26,031 bases of DNA from JAFDVJ01 sp964487505. Its GTDB lineage: Bacteria; Acidobacteriota; Blastocatellia; Pyrinomonadales; Pyrinomonadaceae. Below, in pieces: positions 1 through 7,856 of this stretch. The stretch spans positions 1-26,031 of the forward strand of contig CAZARD010000060.1 of NCBI GenBank assembly GCA_964487505.1, in the 5' to 3' direction. The position numbers and the translations under genes were made by a program. Position 1 is the first letter of the stretch. Each line of letters opens with the position of its first letter. Under the pieces are notes generated by a model. The model saw nothing but the letters and a program-made list of their open reading frames with translations, was not told where the DNA came from and did not search any database.

Positions 1-84
1 GACCTGTGCCGGTATCTGTCCGATGAATTCGGGCTGGACATCGATTGTTTGGGAGAGCGAACCATTCTGGGACCAATTCGATAG
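1..84 (+). CDS. Possible C-terminal tail of a gene cut by the window edge
   Basis: Frame 1 is open from the first base to a TAG at 82-84 and encodes 27 residues ending in LGERTILGPIR. The mix of hydrophobic and charged residues and the fairly G/C-rich third positions would suit the end of a protein. An overlapping frame (from about 23) is also open, and I recognise no family, so this is only a weak call. If real, its start lies outside the window. Confidence 0.2.
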   Translation, partial: DLCRYLSDEFGLDIDCLGERTILGPIR

Positions 85-114
85 CGACCTGTCCTGTATC
101 GGCCGCACGGTCCC

Positions 115-921
115 GTGGGCCACGGGAAAGCCGACGCCCTCCGCGCCCGGGCGCTGGTTTCGACTGCCAGGGAGCCGTCCGACGATACAGGCGATGACGA
201 CGAGATCGGCATCGGCACGTTCGCCGTCGACATCAAAAACCCGGGCTCCGACCCGATCGAGTTCAACAACGCGGAGTTCACCGGCGACAATGCCGAATCT
301 GATGAAAGCGGAAATCCGAAGGCGGAAACCGGTGCCCACGATTCCGCTCAGGGAGCAACCGGGGGCGGTAATGGCGGGATCGCAGATGATCTTCACTGTT
401 GGAAGCTTCAGGACGTATTGAACTTTTTGAAGACCACCCCAAAACAAGCCTGGGACAAGACCGTTGCAGGTAAGAAAGAAAACGGCGGAATACTTACAAT
501 TCAGACCAACGGCCAACTGGAGGTTTCCGATGAACAGGAGGGTACCTCCGATGGCATGCCGGACACACTGGGAGTTTTGCGAGATCGTCGCAAGCAGTTT
601 TCGACGTCCGCGCTTTGCCGAAACGCGCAACTGGGTCGAGAACTTCAACTTCAACTGAGCGGTAGCGGCCGGCAAACCCGAATCAAAGAACCGCAAGACG
701 TCAGAACCGCGACCGTGCCGTCGGAACCGGGAGCGGTAGAGACTGTGTCAATACTCGTAACCGGGAGCGGTAGCGACCGGCAAGGCGGCCTGTTAGAACC
801 GGTGGCGGTAGAGACTGTGTCAATACTCGTATCCAAGGGGATCAACGTGAATTACCGTTCGTTTCAACGAACGGCCAGCGGTCAGAACAATAATCGCGGC
901 TTTAGCCGAAACTTAAGCTAG
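115..921 (+). CDS. Doubtful acidic hypothetical ORF running into repeats
   Basis: This GTG-started frame encodes 268 residues and I do not recognise it. The first 100 codons or so look partly protein-like: they are acidic (DDTGDDDE near residue 25, then FAVDIKNPGSDPIEF and NNAEFTGDNAESDESG) and mostly end in G or C. From about base 650 the frame runs through extragenic-type repeats, including both copies of a 27-bp direct repeat, so the C-terminal 90 residues are probably not protein. No good ribosome-binding site precedes the GTG. It could be a decayed gene, a short acidic protein with a frameshifted end, or noncoding. An overlapping frame-2 ORF (23-421) is less plausible because of its composition. 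Confidence 0.2.
   Translation: MGHGKADALRARALVSTAREPSDDTGDDDEIGIGTFAVDIKNPGSDPIEFNNAEFTGDNAESDESGNPKAETGAHDSAQGATGGGNGGIADDLHCWKLQDVLNFLKTTPKQAWDKTVAGKKENGGILTIQTNGQLEVSDEQEGTSDGMPDTLGVLRDRRKQFSTSALCRNAQLGRELQLQLSGSGRQTRIKEPQDVRTATVPSEPGAVETVSILVTGSGSDRQGGLLEPVAVETVSILVSKGINVNYRSFQRTASGQNNNRGFSRNLS
733..759 (+). repeat. 27-bp direct repeat, copy 1
   Basis: A 27-bp segment containing GTAGAGACTGTGTCAATACT occurs here and again, identically, at 805-831. Related GCGGTAG and GACCGG words lie between and around the copies (for example 659-675 and 762-780). The block looks like a degenerate extragenic repeat cluster rather than coding sequence. Confidence 0.75.
805..831 (+). repeat. 27-bp direct repeat, copy 2
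   Basis: Exact second copy of the 27-bp unit at 733-759, offset by 72 bp. Both copies are preceded by an AACCGG-type word, so the similarity extends imperfectly upstream of the identical core. Confidence 0.75.
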
Positions 922-1014
922 AGTCGTTCAGTGCTTGAGTTTAGCGCGTCCGGGCGTAGCCCGGATCATAGCGTTCAGTCGTTCAACGGCTGGGCAGGAG
1001 CCCAGCCCTGAACG
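897..1014. repeat. Cluster of short perfect hairpins
   Basis: Three small palindromes occur within 120 bp. They are CGGCT-TT-AGCCG at 897-908, TCCGGGC-GTA-GCCCGGA at 949-965, and GGCTGGGC-AGGA-GCCCAGCC at 988-1007. The third is extended outward by CGTTCA/TGAACG at 980-985 and 1009-1014. No T-run follows any of them, so they do not look like standard terminators. Similar tight hairpins recur at 14860 and 19767-19818. Confidence 0.6.
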
Positions 1015-1089
1015 ATTGCCGATAGATCAAAGAACGGCTTCTGATACAGCCTCGTCAGGCGCGGACGCGAGAAGTCGAACCCGTTCCGT

Positions 1090-1170
1090 TTGGGATTCGG
1101 ATTTTGGATCTTGGATCGAATCCCAAACCCCAAATCCCAAATCCCAATTCCCAATTCCCAAATCCCAAAT
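1090..1170. repeat. Degenerate heptamer repeat (AATCCCA-type) with inverted left arm
   Basis: The right half is a run of 7-bp units of the kind CAAATCC/CAATTCC, and the left half carries the complementary TTGGGATTCGGATTTTGG. The block can therefore fold back on itself. Frames through it encode low-complexity IPNPKSQ-like strings, which are artefacts. The remaining sequence to 1423 shows no gene or recognisable signal. Confidence 0.65.
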
Positions 1171-1423
1171 GGAAATACGTAGTTCCGCGTAGCCAAAATG
1201 CGTGGACATCGGAATTCCGCGGCGGTCGTTACCGGGCTATCCTGACGATCGAAGACGAATTCGACCCGAAATGCGAATCGGAAGGATTCTGCCACGGATT
1301 TCACTAGCGAAAAAAGATACGGAACATTGGCGCGAATCCATACCGTCCGCGGCGAAATGCAGTTGGGCCGGTTTGTCGCGCAATCCGGGTTAAAGGCCAC
1401 CCCCGTTGGTCCGAAAAGAGCAA

Positions 1424-1786
1424 ATGAAGGTCCTGGTTGCCGATGACAATTCTCAAGTGCGCGAACTCCTGCGCGAGTACCTTCCGGCGTCGGCCGATGA
1501 GGTTCTCGAATGCGCCAACGGCAATCAGGCCGTCGCGCTTTTCAAGGAGCACCGGCCTGACTGGGTTCTGATCGATTGGGGGATGCCCCGGATGAACGGG
1601 ATCACGGCGATCCGCGAGATCGTGGCCGAATTCCCAACGGCGAACATCTGTATGGTCACGGCGTTTGACGACGAAGATCTAAGGGCCGAGGCGCTCGCCG
1701 CCGGAGCGACCGGCTTCGTGGTCAAAGACAACCTGTCGGAATTGAGAACGGTGTTTTCGGCGGAAACCCGAAGGGTTAGACCGTAA
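1424..1786 (+). CDS. Single-domain response regulator (CheY-like receiver)
   Basis: The 120-residue protein is a complete receiver domain and nothing else. MKVLVADDN supplies the acidic pair D7/D8, LIDWGMP supplies the phospho-acceptor D51, T79 lies in MVTAF, and K101 lies in GFVVKDN. The sequence style is that of NarL-type receivers, but there is no C-terminal HTH or other output domain, so it probably acts by protein contact or as a phosphorelay intermediate in the cytoplasm. I chose the ATG at 1424 because GAAAAGAG lies just upstream; an in-frame TTG at 1406 would add six residues that match no family. No histidine kinase lies nearby, so it is an orphan here. Domain identity is clear; its partner is unknown. 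Confidence 0.9.
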   Translation: MKVLVADDNSQVRELLREYLPASADEVLECANGNQAVALFKEHRPDWVLIDWGMPRMNGITAIREIVAEFPTANICMVTAFDDEDLRAEALAAGATGFVVKDNLSELRTVFSAETRRVRP

Positions 1787-1924
1787 TTGGCGGACCGGTT
1801 CGGTGCTTTGTTAGCGTCGAACCCTTCGATAGCAACCGCGGTCGGAAGGTATGGAAAATCATCGCGATTCTGACCGGTCCATAGGCCGATCGGTCCAGCG
1901 GTAGTCGATCATCGGAGAGACTGT

Positions 1925-4579
1925 ATGAAGCGACGGAGTTCAAAACACTTTGCGGGCCGGTCCGTGTCCGCCGGAAAACGGTTTGGCGCGAGAGGAGCCG
2001 CGATGCTTGCCCTTTTCGCGGTCTTGGCGGCTGCCGCGCATTGGAACGAGACCGGCGTTCGCGCCGGCCAGGACACGTTTTCGGCGAACCGGGAAGCCGC
2101 GCCGTTGGAGCCTGAGGCGTCCGTCGTGACGTTCAGCAATACCGGAAACATCAACATCAATGACAGCGCCGCACCGCCGACGCCCGCCACGCCGTATCCC
2201 TCGACGATCACGGTCAGCGGAATGCCGCCGTCGATGTCCAACCTGCGCGTCGTTATCAACGGACTGACGCACACTTTCCCGGACGACATCGACATTGTGC
2301 TGGTCGGGCCGCAGGGACAGCGTTCGATACTTATGTCCGATGCGGGCGGAAGCGGCGATGTGACGCTTCTGCCGCCGATCGGATTTGAACAGTCGGCCGC
2401 GACCACGTTGCCAGATTCGACGACGCTCACCGCCGGGCTCTTCAAACCGACCAACTACGCCGATGCTCCGAACGACGCTTTTCCGGCTCCGGGGCCGACG
2501 GTCGCGGTCAACGAGCCCGCAAATCTCAGCGTTTTTGACGGAACGAATCCGAACGGCGACTGGAAACTGTTCGTCGTCGATGACGCCAACGTCGACGGCG
2601 GCTTCATCGCCAACGGCTGGTCGATCAGGTTTACAGTTCCGCTCTTGACGGTCACGAAAACGGCAGATACCAATGACGGTGTCTGCGATGCGGATTGCTC
2701 GCTCCGCGAAGCGATCGCGGCGGCCTCACCGGGTGAATACATCAATTTTTCATCGCTCTTCAATTCGCCGCAAACGATCACGCTCAACGGAAACGAGCTT
2801 TTCATCAACAAGGATCTGATCATCTTGGGACCCGGCGCAAACGTGCTGACGGTTTCGGGCAACAACGCGAGCCGCGTTCTTTCGGTCGCTTCGGGCGCTT
2901 CGGTGATCGTCGGCGGGATGAAGATCAGCGGCGGGAACGACCCGACCGGAGAGGGCGGCGGAATCCGCAACAACGGCATTTTAGGTTTGAACGCCGTGAC
3001 GGTCAGTTCCAATACTTCGGCTCACTCGGGCGGCGGCGTCTACAATCACGGCGGCGGCACGCTGGCAATCAACGATTCGACGATCACCGCCAATTTGGCG
3101 AATATCGCGGGCGGCGGTCTTTACGGTGGCGGCGTTTTAACGCTTAGCAATTCGACGATCGCCGGCAATTCCGCGATTTTCGGCGGCGGCGTCTACGCCG
3201 GTTTCAACGGCGCGACCATGACAAACTCGACGATCTCGGGGAATTCCGCGTCGAATCAGGGCGGCGGGATAAATGCCGACATCGGGACACTCGAGATCGA
3301 CGGCTGCACGATCACCGACAATACCGCTGGTTCGGCCGGGAAAGGCAGCGGATTTCACCAAAATGCGGGCACGGTCTCGACCCAAAACACCATTATCGGC
3401 GCGAACCGCGAAAACACGACACGACCGGATGTCGTCGTGACGGGCGGCACGCTGACTTCGGCCGGTTACAATCTCGTCGGCAATCGCGGCGCGGTCACCG
3501 TATTCAACTCGCCGGGCGATCAATCGGGTAACGGAGCATCGCCGCTCAATCCGAGGCTTGCCCCGCTGGCCAACAACGGCGGCCTGACGTTGACGCACGC
3601 GTTGCGTGCCGGAAGTCCGGCGCTCGACAAAGGCGCCAGTTTCTTTTCTGTCTCCGACCAACGCGGTCTCTTGCGCCCGGTCGATCTTCCGGGCATCTCG
3701 AATCAAGCGGACGGCGCGGACATCGGCGCGTTCGAGGCTCAGTCCGCCCCGACCGCACGCGCGCCGTTCGACTACGACGGCGACGGCAAGACCGACATCT
3801 CGATCTTCCGGCCCTCGAACGGCCAATGGTGGCTGAACCGATCGGCCGCCGGGTTGATCGTCCACACGTTCGGCGTCTCGACCGACCGCATCACGCCGGC
3901 AGATTTCACGGGCGACGGCAAAACGGATGTCGCGATCTTCCGGCCCTCGAGCGGCGAATGGTTCGTGCTGCGGTCCGAGGACTCGACCTTCTACTCGTTC
4001 CCGTTCGGCACGAACGGCGACGTGCCCGTCCCGGGCGACTTCGACGGTGACGGCAAGGCCGACGCGACGGTGTTCCGCAACGGGATCTGGTACATCCAGC
4101 AATCGACCGGCGGTACGCGCGTCGAGGGATTCGGCGCGGCGTCGGGCGATTTTCCGGTGGTCGCCGATTACGACGGCGACGGAAGATCGGACCTCGCGAT
4201 CTACCGCACCGCGCTCGGCCAATGGTGGCTCAACCGCTCGACCGCGGGACTGATCGTCCACACGTTCGGAAACAGCGCCGACAGGCCCGTTCCGGGAGAT
4301 TTCACCGGCGACGGCAAGGCCGACGTCGCGATCTGGCGGTCGTCGAGCGGGGAATGGTTCATTTTGCGGAGCGAGGACAGTTCGTTCTATTCATTCCCGT
4401 TCGGCACCAACGGGGATGTCGCGGCGCCGGGCGATTACGACGGCAACGGCATCATCGACGCGACGGTTTTCCGTCCTTCGAACACGACGTGGTATTCGAA
4501 CACGCAAACCCAGGGAACGCTGACCAACGGGTTCGGCGCGGGTACCGACAGGCCGACGCCGAATGCGTACGTCCCTTAG
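1925..4579 (+). CDS. Secreted modular protein: P-domain-like, CSLREA, beta-helix, VCBS repeats
   Basis: This 884-residue protein has a long signal sequence (basic start, hydrophobic core about residues 24-40). Residues 70-237 resemble the P/homoB proprotein-convertase domain (HTFPDDIDIVLVGPQG, then NGDWKLFVVDD and GWSIRFT). A CSLREAI motif at about 258-264 opens a parallel beta-helix rich in GGG-turn and NSTI-type rungs. This ends in a choice-of-anchor Q-type segment (SPALDKG to DIGAFEAQ, about 550-606). From residue 615, six FG-GAP/VCBS blades (FDYDGDGKTDISIFRPS and similar) carry Ca-binding-like DxDGDGKxD loops, and the protein stops in the first strand of a seventh. GGAGAG precedes the ATG. 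There is no protease domain despite the P domain and no visible sorting motif. It is probably a surface or extracellular adhesin-like protein; its ligand is unknown. Confidence 0.85.
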   Translation: MKRRSSKHFAGRSVSAGKRFGARGAAMLALFAVLAAAAHWNETGVRAGQDTFSANREAAPLEPEASVVTFSNTGNININDSAAPPTPATPYPSTITVSGMPPSMSNLRVVINGLTHTFPDDIDIVLVGPQGQRSILMSDAGGSGDVTLLPPIGFEQSAATTLPDSTTLTAGLFKPTNYADAPNDAFPAPGPTVAVNEPANLSVFDGTNPNGDWKLFVVDDANVDGGFIANGWSIRFTVPLLTVTKTADTNDGVCDADCSLREAIAAASPGEYINFSSLFNSPQTITLNGNELFINKDLIILGPGANVLTVSGNNASRVLSVASGASVIVGGMKISGGNDPTGEGGGIRNNGILGLNAVTVSSNTSAHSGGGVYNHGGGTLAINDSTITANLANIAGGGLYGGGVLTLSNSTIAGNSAIFGGGVYAGFNGATMTNSTISGNSASNQGGGINADIGTLEIDGCTITDNTAGSAGKGSGFHQNAGTVSTQNTIIGANRENTTRPDVVVTGGTLTSAGYNLVGNRGAVTVFNSPGDQSGNGASPLNPRLAPLANNGGLTLTHALRAGSPALDKGASFFSVSDQRGLLRPVDLPGISNQADGADIGAFEAQSAPTARAPFDYDGDGKTDISIFRPSNGQWWLNRSAAGLIVHTFGVSTDRITPADFTGDGKTDVAIFRPSSGEWFVLRSEDSTFYSFPFGTNGDVPVPGDFDGDGKADATVFRNGIWYIQQSTGGTRVEGFGAASGDFPVVADYDGDGRSDLAIYRTALGQWWLNRSTAGLIVHTFGNSADRPVPGDFTGDGKADVAIWRSSSGEWFILRSEDSSFYSFPFGTNGDVAAPGDYDGNGIIDATVFRPSNTTWYSNTQTQGTLTNGFGAGTDRPTPNAYVP
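3766..4560 (+). repeat. Tandem 396-bp duplication in the VCBS region
   Basis: Two copies of a three-blade unit lie head to tail with a constant offset of 396 bp (132 codons). GGCCAATGGTGGCT occurs at 3821 and 4217, and the GCGG before GAATGG occurs at 3951 and 4347. The copies remain very similar at DNA level, including the residue string SFPFGTNGDV, which indicates an in-frame internal duplication. Confidence 0.8.
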
Positions 4580-5396
4580 CCGGCGCCTCCGACCGACACG
4601 CCGACGGGAACCGGGATCTTGGATTTCAGGCAGGTTTGGATCTTTGTTGCAGACCTCCAAGACCCGGAACCCCGACGGGGCGCCGTGCAAAGTACAAAGT
4701 GCGTCGTACAAACTTCGAAACGTAAGAGCAATTCGATTCCACCGAACAAACCACGTTCGGAACAATTTACTATGCACTTTGCGCTGATTTGCACCGTTCC
4801 TCTACCCAACCGGGGCCGAGATCGGTAGTCAGGCTGCAAGATTTCATCCGTCGGCGAACAAAGGAATCGCTTTCCTCGTTTCAATCTGAACCGACGCTTG
4901 GGACGAGATTGATGTCAGTTCCAGATTCCAGGAACCAAATTCCGAATCAGGCGTAATAGGTTTTTGTAATGGTTTTTGGAGGCGTTTGGCTCTAACAGAT
5001 ATTTATGACGGTGTTTCTTTCTAAGGCATTCGTGGACGAAAAAGCCGCCTGCAATAGATCGATTATCGGGTAAAGCGTAAGCGGTCTCTGTCAGAGATCG
5101 ACCTGCCGAGGAATAGCCTGATCCTGAAACGGTCGACGTAAGAATGGGGCTCGGGATTCGGGCCCCGTTCGGCTCCATTTGAAATGGTCATGCATTCAAC
5201 AACTCATCGATGAACTTCAGATCGGAACGAGGTTCCGTCGAGCGAGTGGGTCGTGTTAGGTGTCCCAAGGTCCGGGTGTTCCTCGAAAGTGAACAGCCGG
5301 GGCAGCTTGGTTTTCAAGCTTCTGTAGGTGCTTCTCAAACGGCGGTGAGTGAAGGTCCGTTTGCCGGCATCAAACGTCTGTTAGCCCTAAAGATCG
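4580..5396. other. Gene-poor spacer of about 0.8 kb
   Basis: No convincing gene was found. The spacer holds the inverted repeat at 4601-4678 and an imperfect fold-back of CAAAGT-type heptamers (4685-4702 against 4774-4794). It also holds a GATTCC-rich stretch near 4918-4948 and a GGGGC/GCCCC hairpin (5146-5150 with 5162-5166). The stretch 4950-5050 is AT-richer than the neighbouring genes. A minus-strand open frame (5178-4915) has no family resemblance or ribosome-binding site. Confidence 0.6.
4601..4678 (+). terminator. Possible hairpin downstream of the VCBS protein gene
   Basis: Starting 21 bp after the stop codon, CCGACGGGAACCGGGATCTT and the following GGA (4601-4623) are nearly complementary to 4656-4678. 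There is one bulge and a few mismatches, and the loop is about 32 nt. It sits where a transcript end is expected but lacks a clean T-run. It may instead be one of the window's many extragenic palindromes. Confidence 0.35.
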
Positions 5397-5741
5397 ATGT
5401 ACGAGACAAGAAGCCAACGCCCGATTCCTCGTGCCGGCTTTGCCCGGCGGATCGCGCTGCACCTTGCCGTGGCCGGTTGTCTTTTGATCGTTTCACTCGC
5501 AGCAGGAATGATCGGCTACGTACGGCTCGAGCAGATGTCCTGGACCGACGCATTTCTTAACTCGGCAATGCTTTTGGGCGGAATGGGGCCGGTCAACCCG
5601 CCGCAAACCGAGGGCGGCAAGATTTTTGCAGGCGTTTATGCGCTTTACGCCGGCCTGATCTTCATTGTTACGGCCGCGCTGGTCTTTACCCCGATCCTGC
5701 ATCGGGTCATTCATCGCTTCCATTGGGACGAAAAGCTCTGA
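5397..5741 (+). CDS. Small two-helix membrane protein with pore-loop-like centre
   Basis: The 114-residue protein has a basic N-terminus and a first hydrophobic helix at about 22-44. A middle segment follows (DAFLNSAMLLGGMGPVNPP), then a second helix (about 76-101) and a short basic tail (RVIHRFHWDEKL). The helix, loop, helix layout resembles the pore half of two-TM ion channels, and the conserved-looking LLGGMGP could be a re-entrant loop. However, it does not contain the TVGYG potassium filter, so ion conduction is only a guess. It is probably co-transcribed with the next gene, which begins 25 bp later. The start has only a weak AAAG upstream. I treat it as a conserved hypothetical membrane protein. 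Confidence 0.7.
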   Translation: MYETRSQRPIPRAGFARRIALHLAVAGCLLIVSLAAGMIGYVRLEQMSWTDAFLNSAMLLGGMGPVNPPQTEGGKIFAGVYALYAGLIFIVTAALVFTPILHRVIHRFHWDEKL

Positions 5742-5766
5742 CTTCGGGAGCGTTCGGGTTCAAGTC

Positions 5767-6465
5767 ATGTCGATAGAAACAGGCACGGGGAACAGATGCC
5801 GACGGGCCGTATCGCTGTCGATGGTCCTCGGCGTCGCAACGTTGCATGTTCTCGGGCCCGGCGGATATCTGAGCGGGTCCGCGCACAGGCTTTATTCGGG
5901 CTACGCCTCGGACGTTCTGATCCCGTTTGCGATGTATTTCGTCCTTTGCCTGAGCGAGCGAAACCTCCGCTTCGTGACCGGTTGGAAGGCGAAGGCGGCG
6001 CTCGTCTTCGGGGCCGCTTCGGTCGCAGAGATTCTGCAGGGATTCGGCATCCCGACGCTCGGGCGGACGTTCGATCCGCTGGATTTCGTGATGTACGGCG
6101 CCGGCGCGCTTGCGGCAGTAATGCTGGATCGGATTGTCCTTGCAGCCGTTTGCGGAGCAACCGCGAGTGCCCGGCCTGTCCCCCAAGGAAAGGTTGAGCG
6201 GCGTCGGCAAAGAAAAAGCGGTTGTCGACGTCTCAAGAATCGACAACCGCTTTTCCGATCTTCACCGTTCGGATTACGGATTCCGCAAAACGAGAGTCAG
6301 ACCGTCCAGGTTTTCGTTGACCGTGACGACCAACGGATCGAACTGATAGCCTTTCGCGGTGACGGTGAAGACGTAGACCTGGCCAACCTCAAGATCGGCG
6401 AACAGAAAATTGCCGAACGAATTCGTCCGCGCGACGCGCGTCGTCCCGTTTTGATCGGTCACTAA
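5767..6465 (+). CDS. VanZ-like membrane protein with suspect read-through C-terminus
   Basis: Residues 1-124 contain four hydrophobic segments and the VanZ-family pattern E-x-x-Q followed by GRxxDxxD (AEILQGF, then GRTFDPLDFVMYGAG). VanZ was named in glycopeptide-resistance clusters, but most family members have no known role. After about residue 124 the sequence becomes basic and hydrophilic. The frame then reads through a strong hairpin terminator (6213-6254) and 190 bp antisense to the next gene. Another frame has a TGA at 6195-6197, 15 bp before the hairpin, which is a more natural end. A single-base indel between about 6140 and 6195, real or from assembly, would restore it. The ATG at 5767 is preferred over upstream in-frame starts that would overlap the previous gene. 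Confidence 0.65.
   Translation: MSIETGTGNRCRRAVSLSMVLGVATLHVLGPGGYLSGSAHRLYSGYASDVLIPFAMYFVLCLSERNLRFVTGWKAKAALVFGAASVAEILQGFGIPTLGRTFDPLDFVMYGAGALAAVMLDRIVLAAVCGATASARPVPQGKVERRRQRKSGCRRLKNRQPLFRSSPFGLRIPQNESQTVQVFVDRDDQRIELIAFRGDGEDVDLANLKIGEQKIAERIRPRDARRPVLIGH
6213..6254. terminator. Bidirectional intrinsic terminator
   Basis: AAAAGCGGTTGTCG (6214-6227) pairs perfectly with CGACAACCGCTTTT (6241-6254) around a 13-nt loop. The stem ends in A-run/T-run pairs, so both strands get a U-tract. It lies between the convergent VanZ-like gene and the minus-strand CSLREA gene, whose stop is 20 bp away at 6274, and can serve both. Confidence 0.85.
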
Positions 6466-7725
6466 GACCGTCGCACGGCTGACGACGCCCCCTGATTCGT
6501 TCAAGACCCGTCCGCTGACGGCAACATTCGCGGCTACGGGCGTCGTCAATTCGACCGCCCCGATATCAGTACCGTTTCCTCCCGGCGCATTCGTAAGAAG
6601 TGGATCATCGAAAGGCCGCGTCGCTCCGCGCTGATCCGTGGTCAGGCCGAAATTGCTTCCCTTGTCTACGGCAGAACTAGTAGGGCTGGGAAGGTGTGTC
6701 GGTGTCTGTCCGCCGTTGGACCCGAGCGGGGAAAGCGCGACATTCGCATTGCTCACGTTCGTCTGGTCGGCTGTCCCGGTAAATCCGGTTGCAGATCCCA
6801 AAGTCCCGATCAGATTGTAACCACTTGACGAGAAAGCGCCGCCGACATCGGGAACGGTCGCGTTGTTGCGGTTGGCTGCGATGATGGTATTTCTGACCGT
6901 GACAGTTCCGCCGGCCCGAAAGACGCCGCCGGCGCTGCCCGCCCCGTCACCGCGATTATCGGTAACCGTCGAATTTGTGATCGTCAGATTTCCCGAGAAG
7001 TTGTACACTCCGCCGCCGTTTCCGGTCGCGCTCGTTTTGATATTTCCTGAAATTGTCGAACTCACGATCGTCAGATTGCCGCTGTTGTCAATTCCCGCGC
7101 CGCCGCCGCCCAGAGTGCTTCCGTTCGAAGTATTATTGGATATCGTACAGTTCGTTATCGAACTGGTTGTCCCTGAAGTTTCGAAAATGACTCCGCCGCC
7201 ATAGCCGTCCGCTATGTTTCCGGTAACGTTGACGTTTGTCAGATTGGCAGATCCAGAAACAAGAAGTCCCGCACCGCCGTTGCCCACTGTCGTGTTTCCG
7301 CCGGTGATGGTAACGCCGCTCATCGTCAGCACAGTGCCGCTGCCGTTCACTCTCATTGGGCGGCTGTTAACTCCCGCAGGGGCGATGTTTTGAATCGTCA
7401 GCAGATTAGCGCCCGGTCCGGTAATGGTCATCGTCGTGTCAACCGCCAACTCAGTCGCTACCTGAATCGTCTGCGCCGAACTGAAAAGCGCGGAAAACTG
7501 GATTGTATCCGAACCCACAGCGCCAGCTGTGCATCCGCCGAAAGCGGAGTTGGTGTCGGCCGCTTCAATCGCCTCGCGTAGGGAACAGTTTGCACCCGTT
7601 CCGTTCTCATCGACGGTCGTATTGACCGTGATCGTCGCGGCAAACGCCGGCACGCAGACGATCACGGCGAGAAACACCGAAGATGCAAGCCTCAAACAAA
7701 GAACCTTCGCCTTCTTCAAATTCAT
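6274..7725 (-). CDS. Secreted CSLREA/beta-helix protein with carboxypeptidase-regulatory-like C-terminus
   Basis: The 483-residue product has a signal peptide (MNLKKAKVLCLRLASSVFLA, cleaved near AFAA). TITVNTTVDENG leads to the CSLREAIEAAD motif at about 47-57. Right-handed beta-helix repeats follow (GGGV/NSTI-type rungs), then a choice-of-anchor Q-like end (SSAVDKGSNFGL to GTDIGAVELT). About 85 C-terminal residues (VSGRVLNESGGVVSRATVLV, then GNFLFADLEVGQVYVFTV) match the CarboxypepD_reg beta-sandwich found in many surface proteins. AGGGAGG lies 3 nt from the ATG, the best ribosome-binding site in the window. It is the second CSLREA protein here but with different flanking domains. Probably exported and surface-exposed; substrate unknown. 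It ends at the bidirectional terminator. Confidence 0.85.
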   Translation of the reverse strand: MNLKKAKVLCLRLASSVFLAVIVCVPAFAATITVNTTVDENGTGANCSLREAIEAADTNSAFGGCTAGAVGSDTIQFSALFSSAQTIQVATELAVDTTMTITGPGANLLTIQNIAPAGVNSRPMRVNGSGTVLTMSGVTITGGNTTVGNGGAGLLVSGSANLTNVNVTGNIADGYGGGVIFETSGTTSSITNCTISNNTSNGSTLGGGGAGIDNSGNLTIVSSTISGNIKTSATGNGGGVYNFSGNLTITNSTVTDNRGDGAGSAGGVFRAGGTVTVRNTIIAANRNNATVPDVGGAFSSSGYNLIGTLGSATGFTGTADQTNVSNANVALSPLGSNGGQTPTHLPSPTSSAVDKGSNFGLTTDQRGATRPFDDPLLTNAPGGNGTDIGAVELTTPVAANVAVSGRVLNESGGVVSRATVLVTDQNGTTRVARTNSFGNFLFADLEVGQVYVFTVTAKGYQFDPLVVTVNENLDGLTLVLRNP

Positions 7726-7728
7726 AAT

Positions 7729-7735
7729 CCTCCCT
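7729..7735 (-). promoter_or_regulatory. Strong ribosome-binding site (AGGGAGG)
   Basis: On the minus strand AGGGAGG precedes the ATG at 7725 by a short ATT-type spacer. It fixes this start and contrasts with genes in the window that lack any Shine-Dalgarno sequence. Confidence 0.8.
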
Positions 7736-7856
7736 ATATTGATCGATTATTCGGTCAGCGACGTCCGCTGTTCAATGAAACGCGTGCAGATCTCGCCGGT
7801 CACAGTCCCCAAATGATGCACTGTCAGTTTGGCGTTGTAAAGCATCCCAGAAGGCA

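Noticed and set aside
975..1400. Minus-strand ORF of 141 codons with FGIWELGIGIWDLGFGI
   Set aside because: The motif is the translation of the heptamer repeat at 1090-1170. The rest has no family resemblance.
1406..1423. TTG start six codons upstream for the response regulator
   Set aside because: Receiver domains begin at the MKVLVADDN strand, and AAAGAG is placed correctly for the ATG at 1424.
3137..4261. Minus-strand ORF of 374 codons opposite the VCBS region
   Set aside because: It exists only because the DGDGK/DVAIFRPS repeats lack antisense stops; it has repetitive Arg/Asp-rich composition and no start signals.
4915..5178. Minus-strand ORF of 87 codons in the 4580-5396 spacer
   Set aside because: No ribosome-binding site, no domain and spacer-like base composition.
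5397..5741. Calling the two-helix protein a potassium channel
   Set aside because: The potassium filter motif is absent; only the helix-loop-helix layout is similar.
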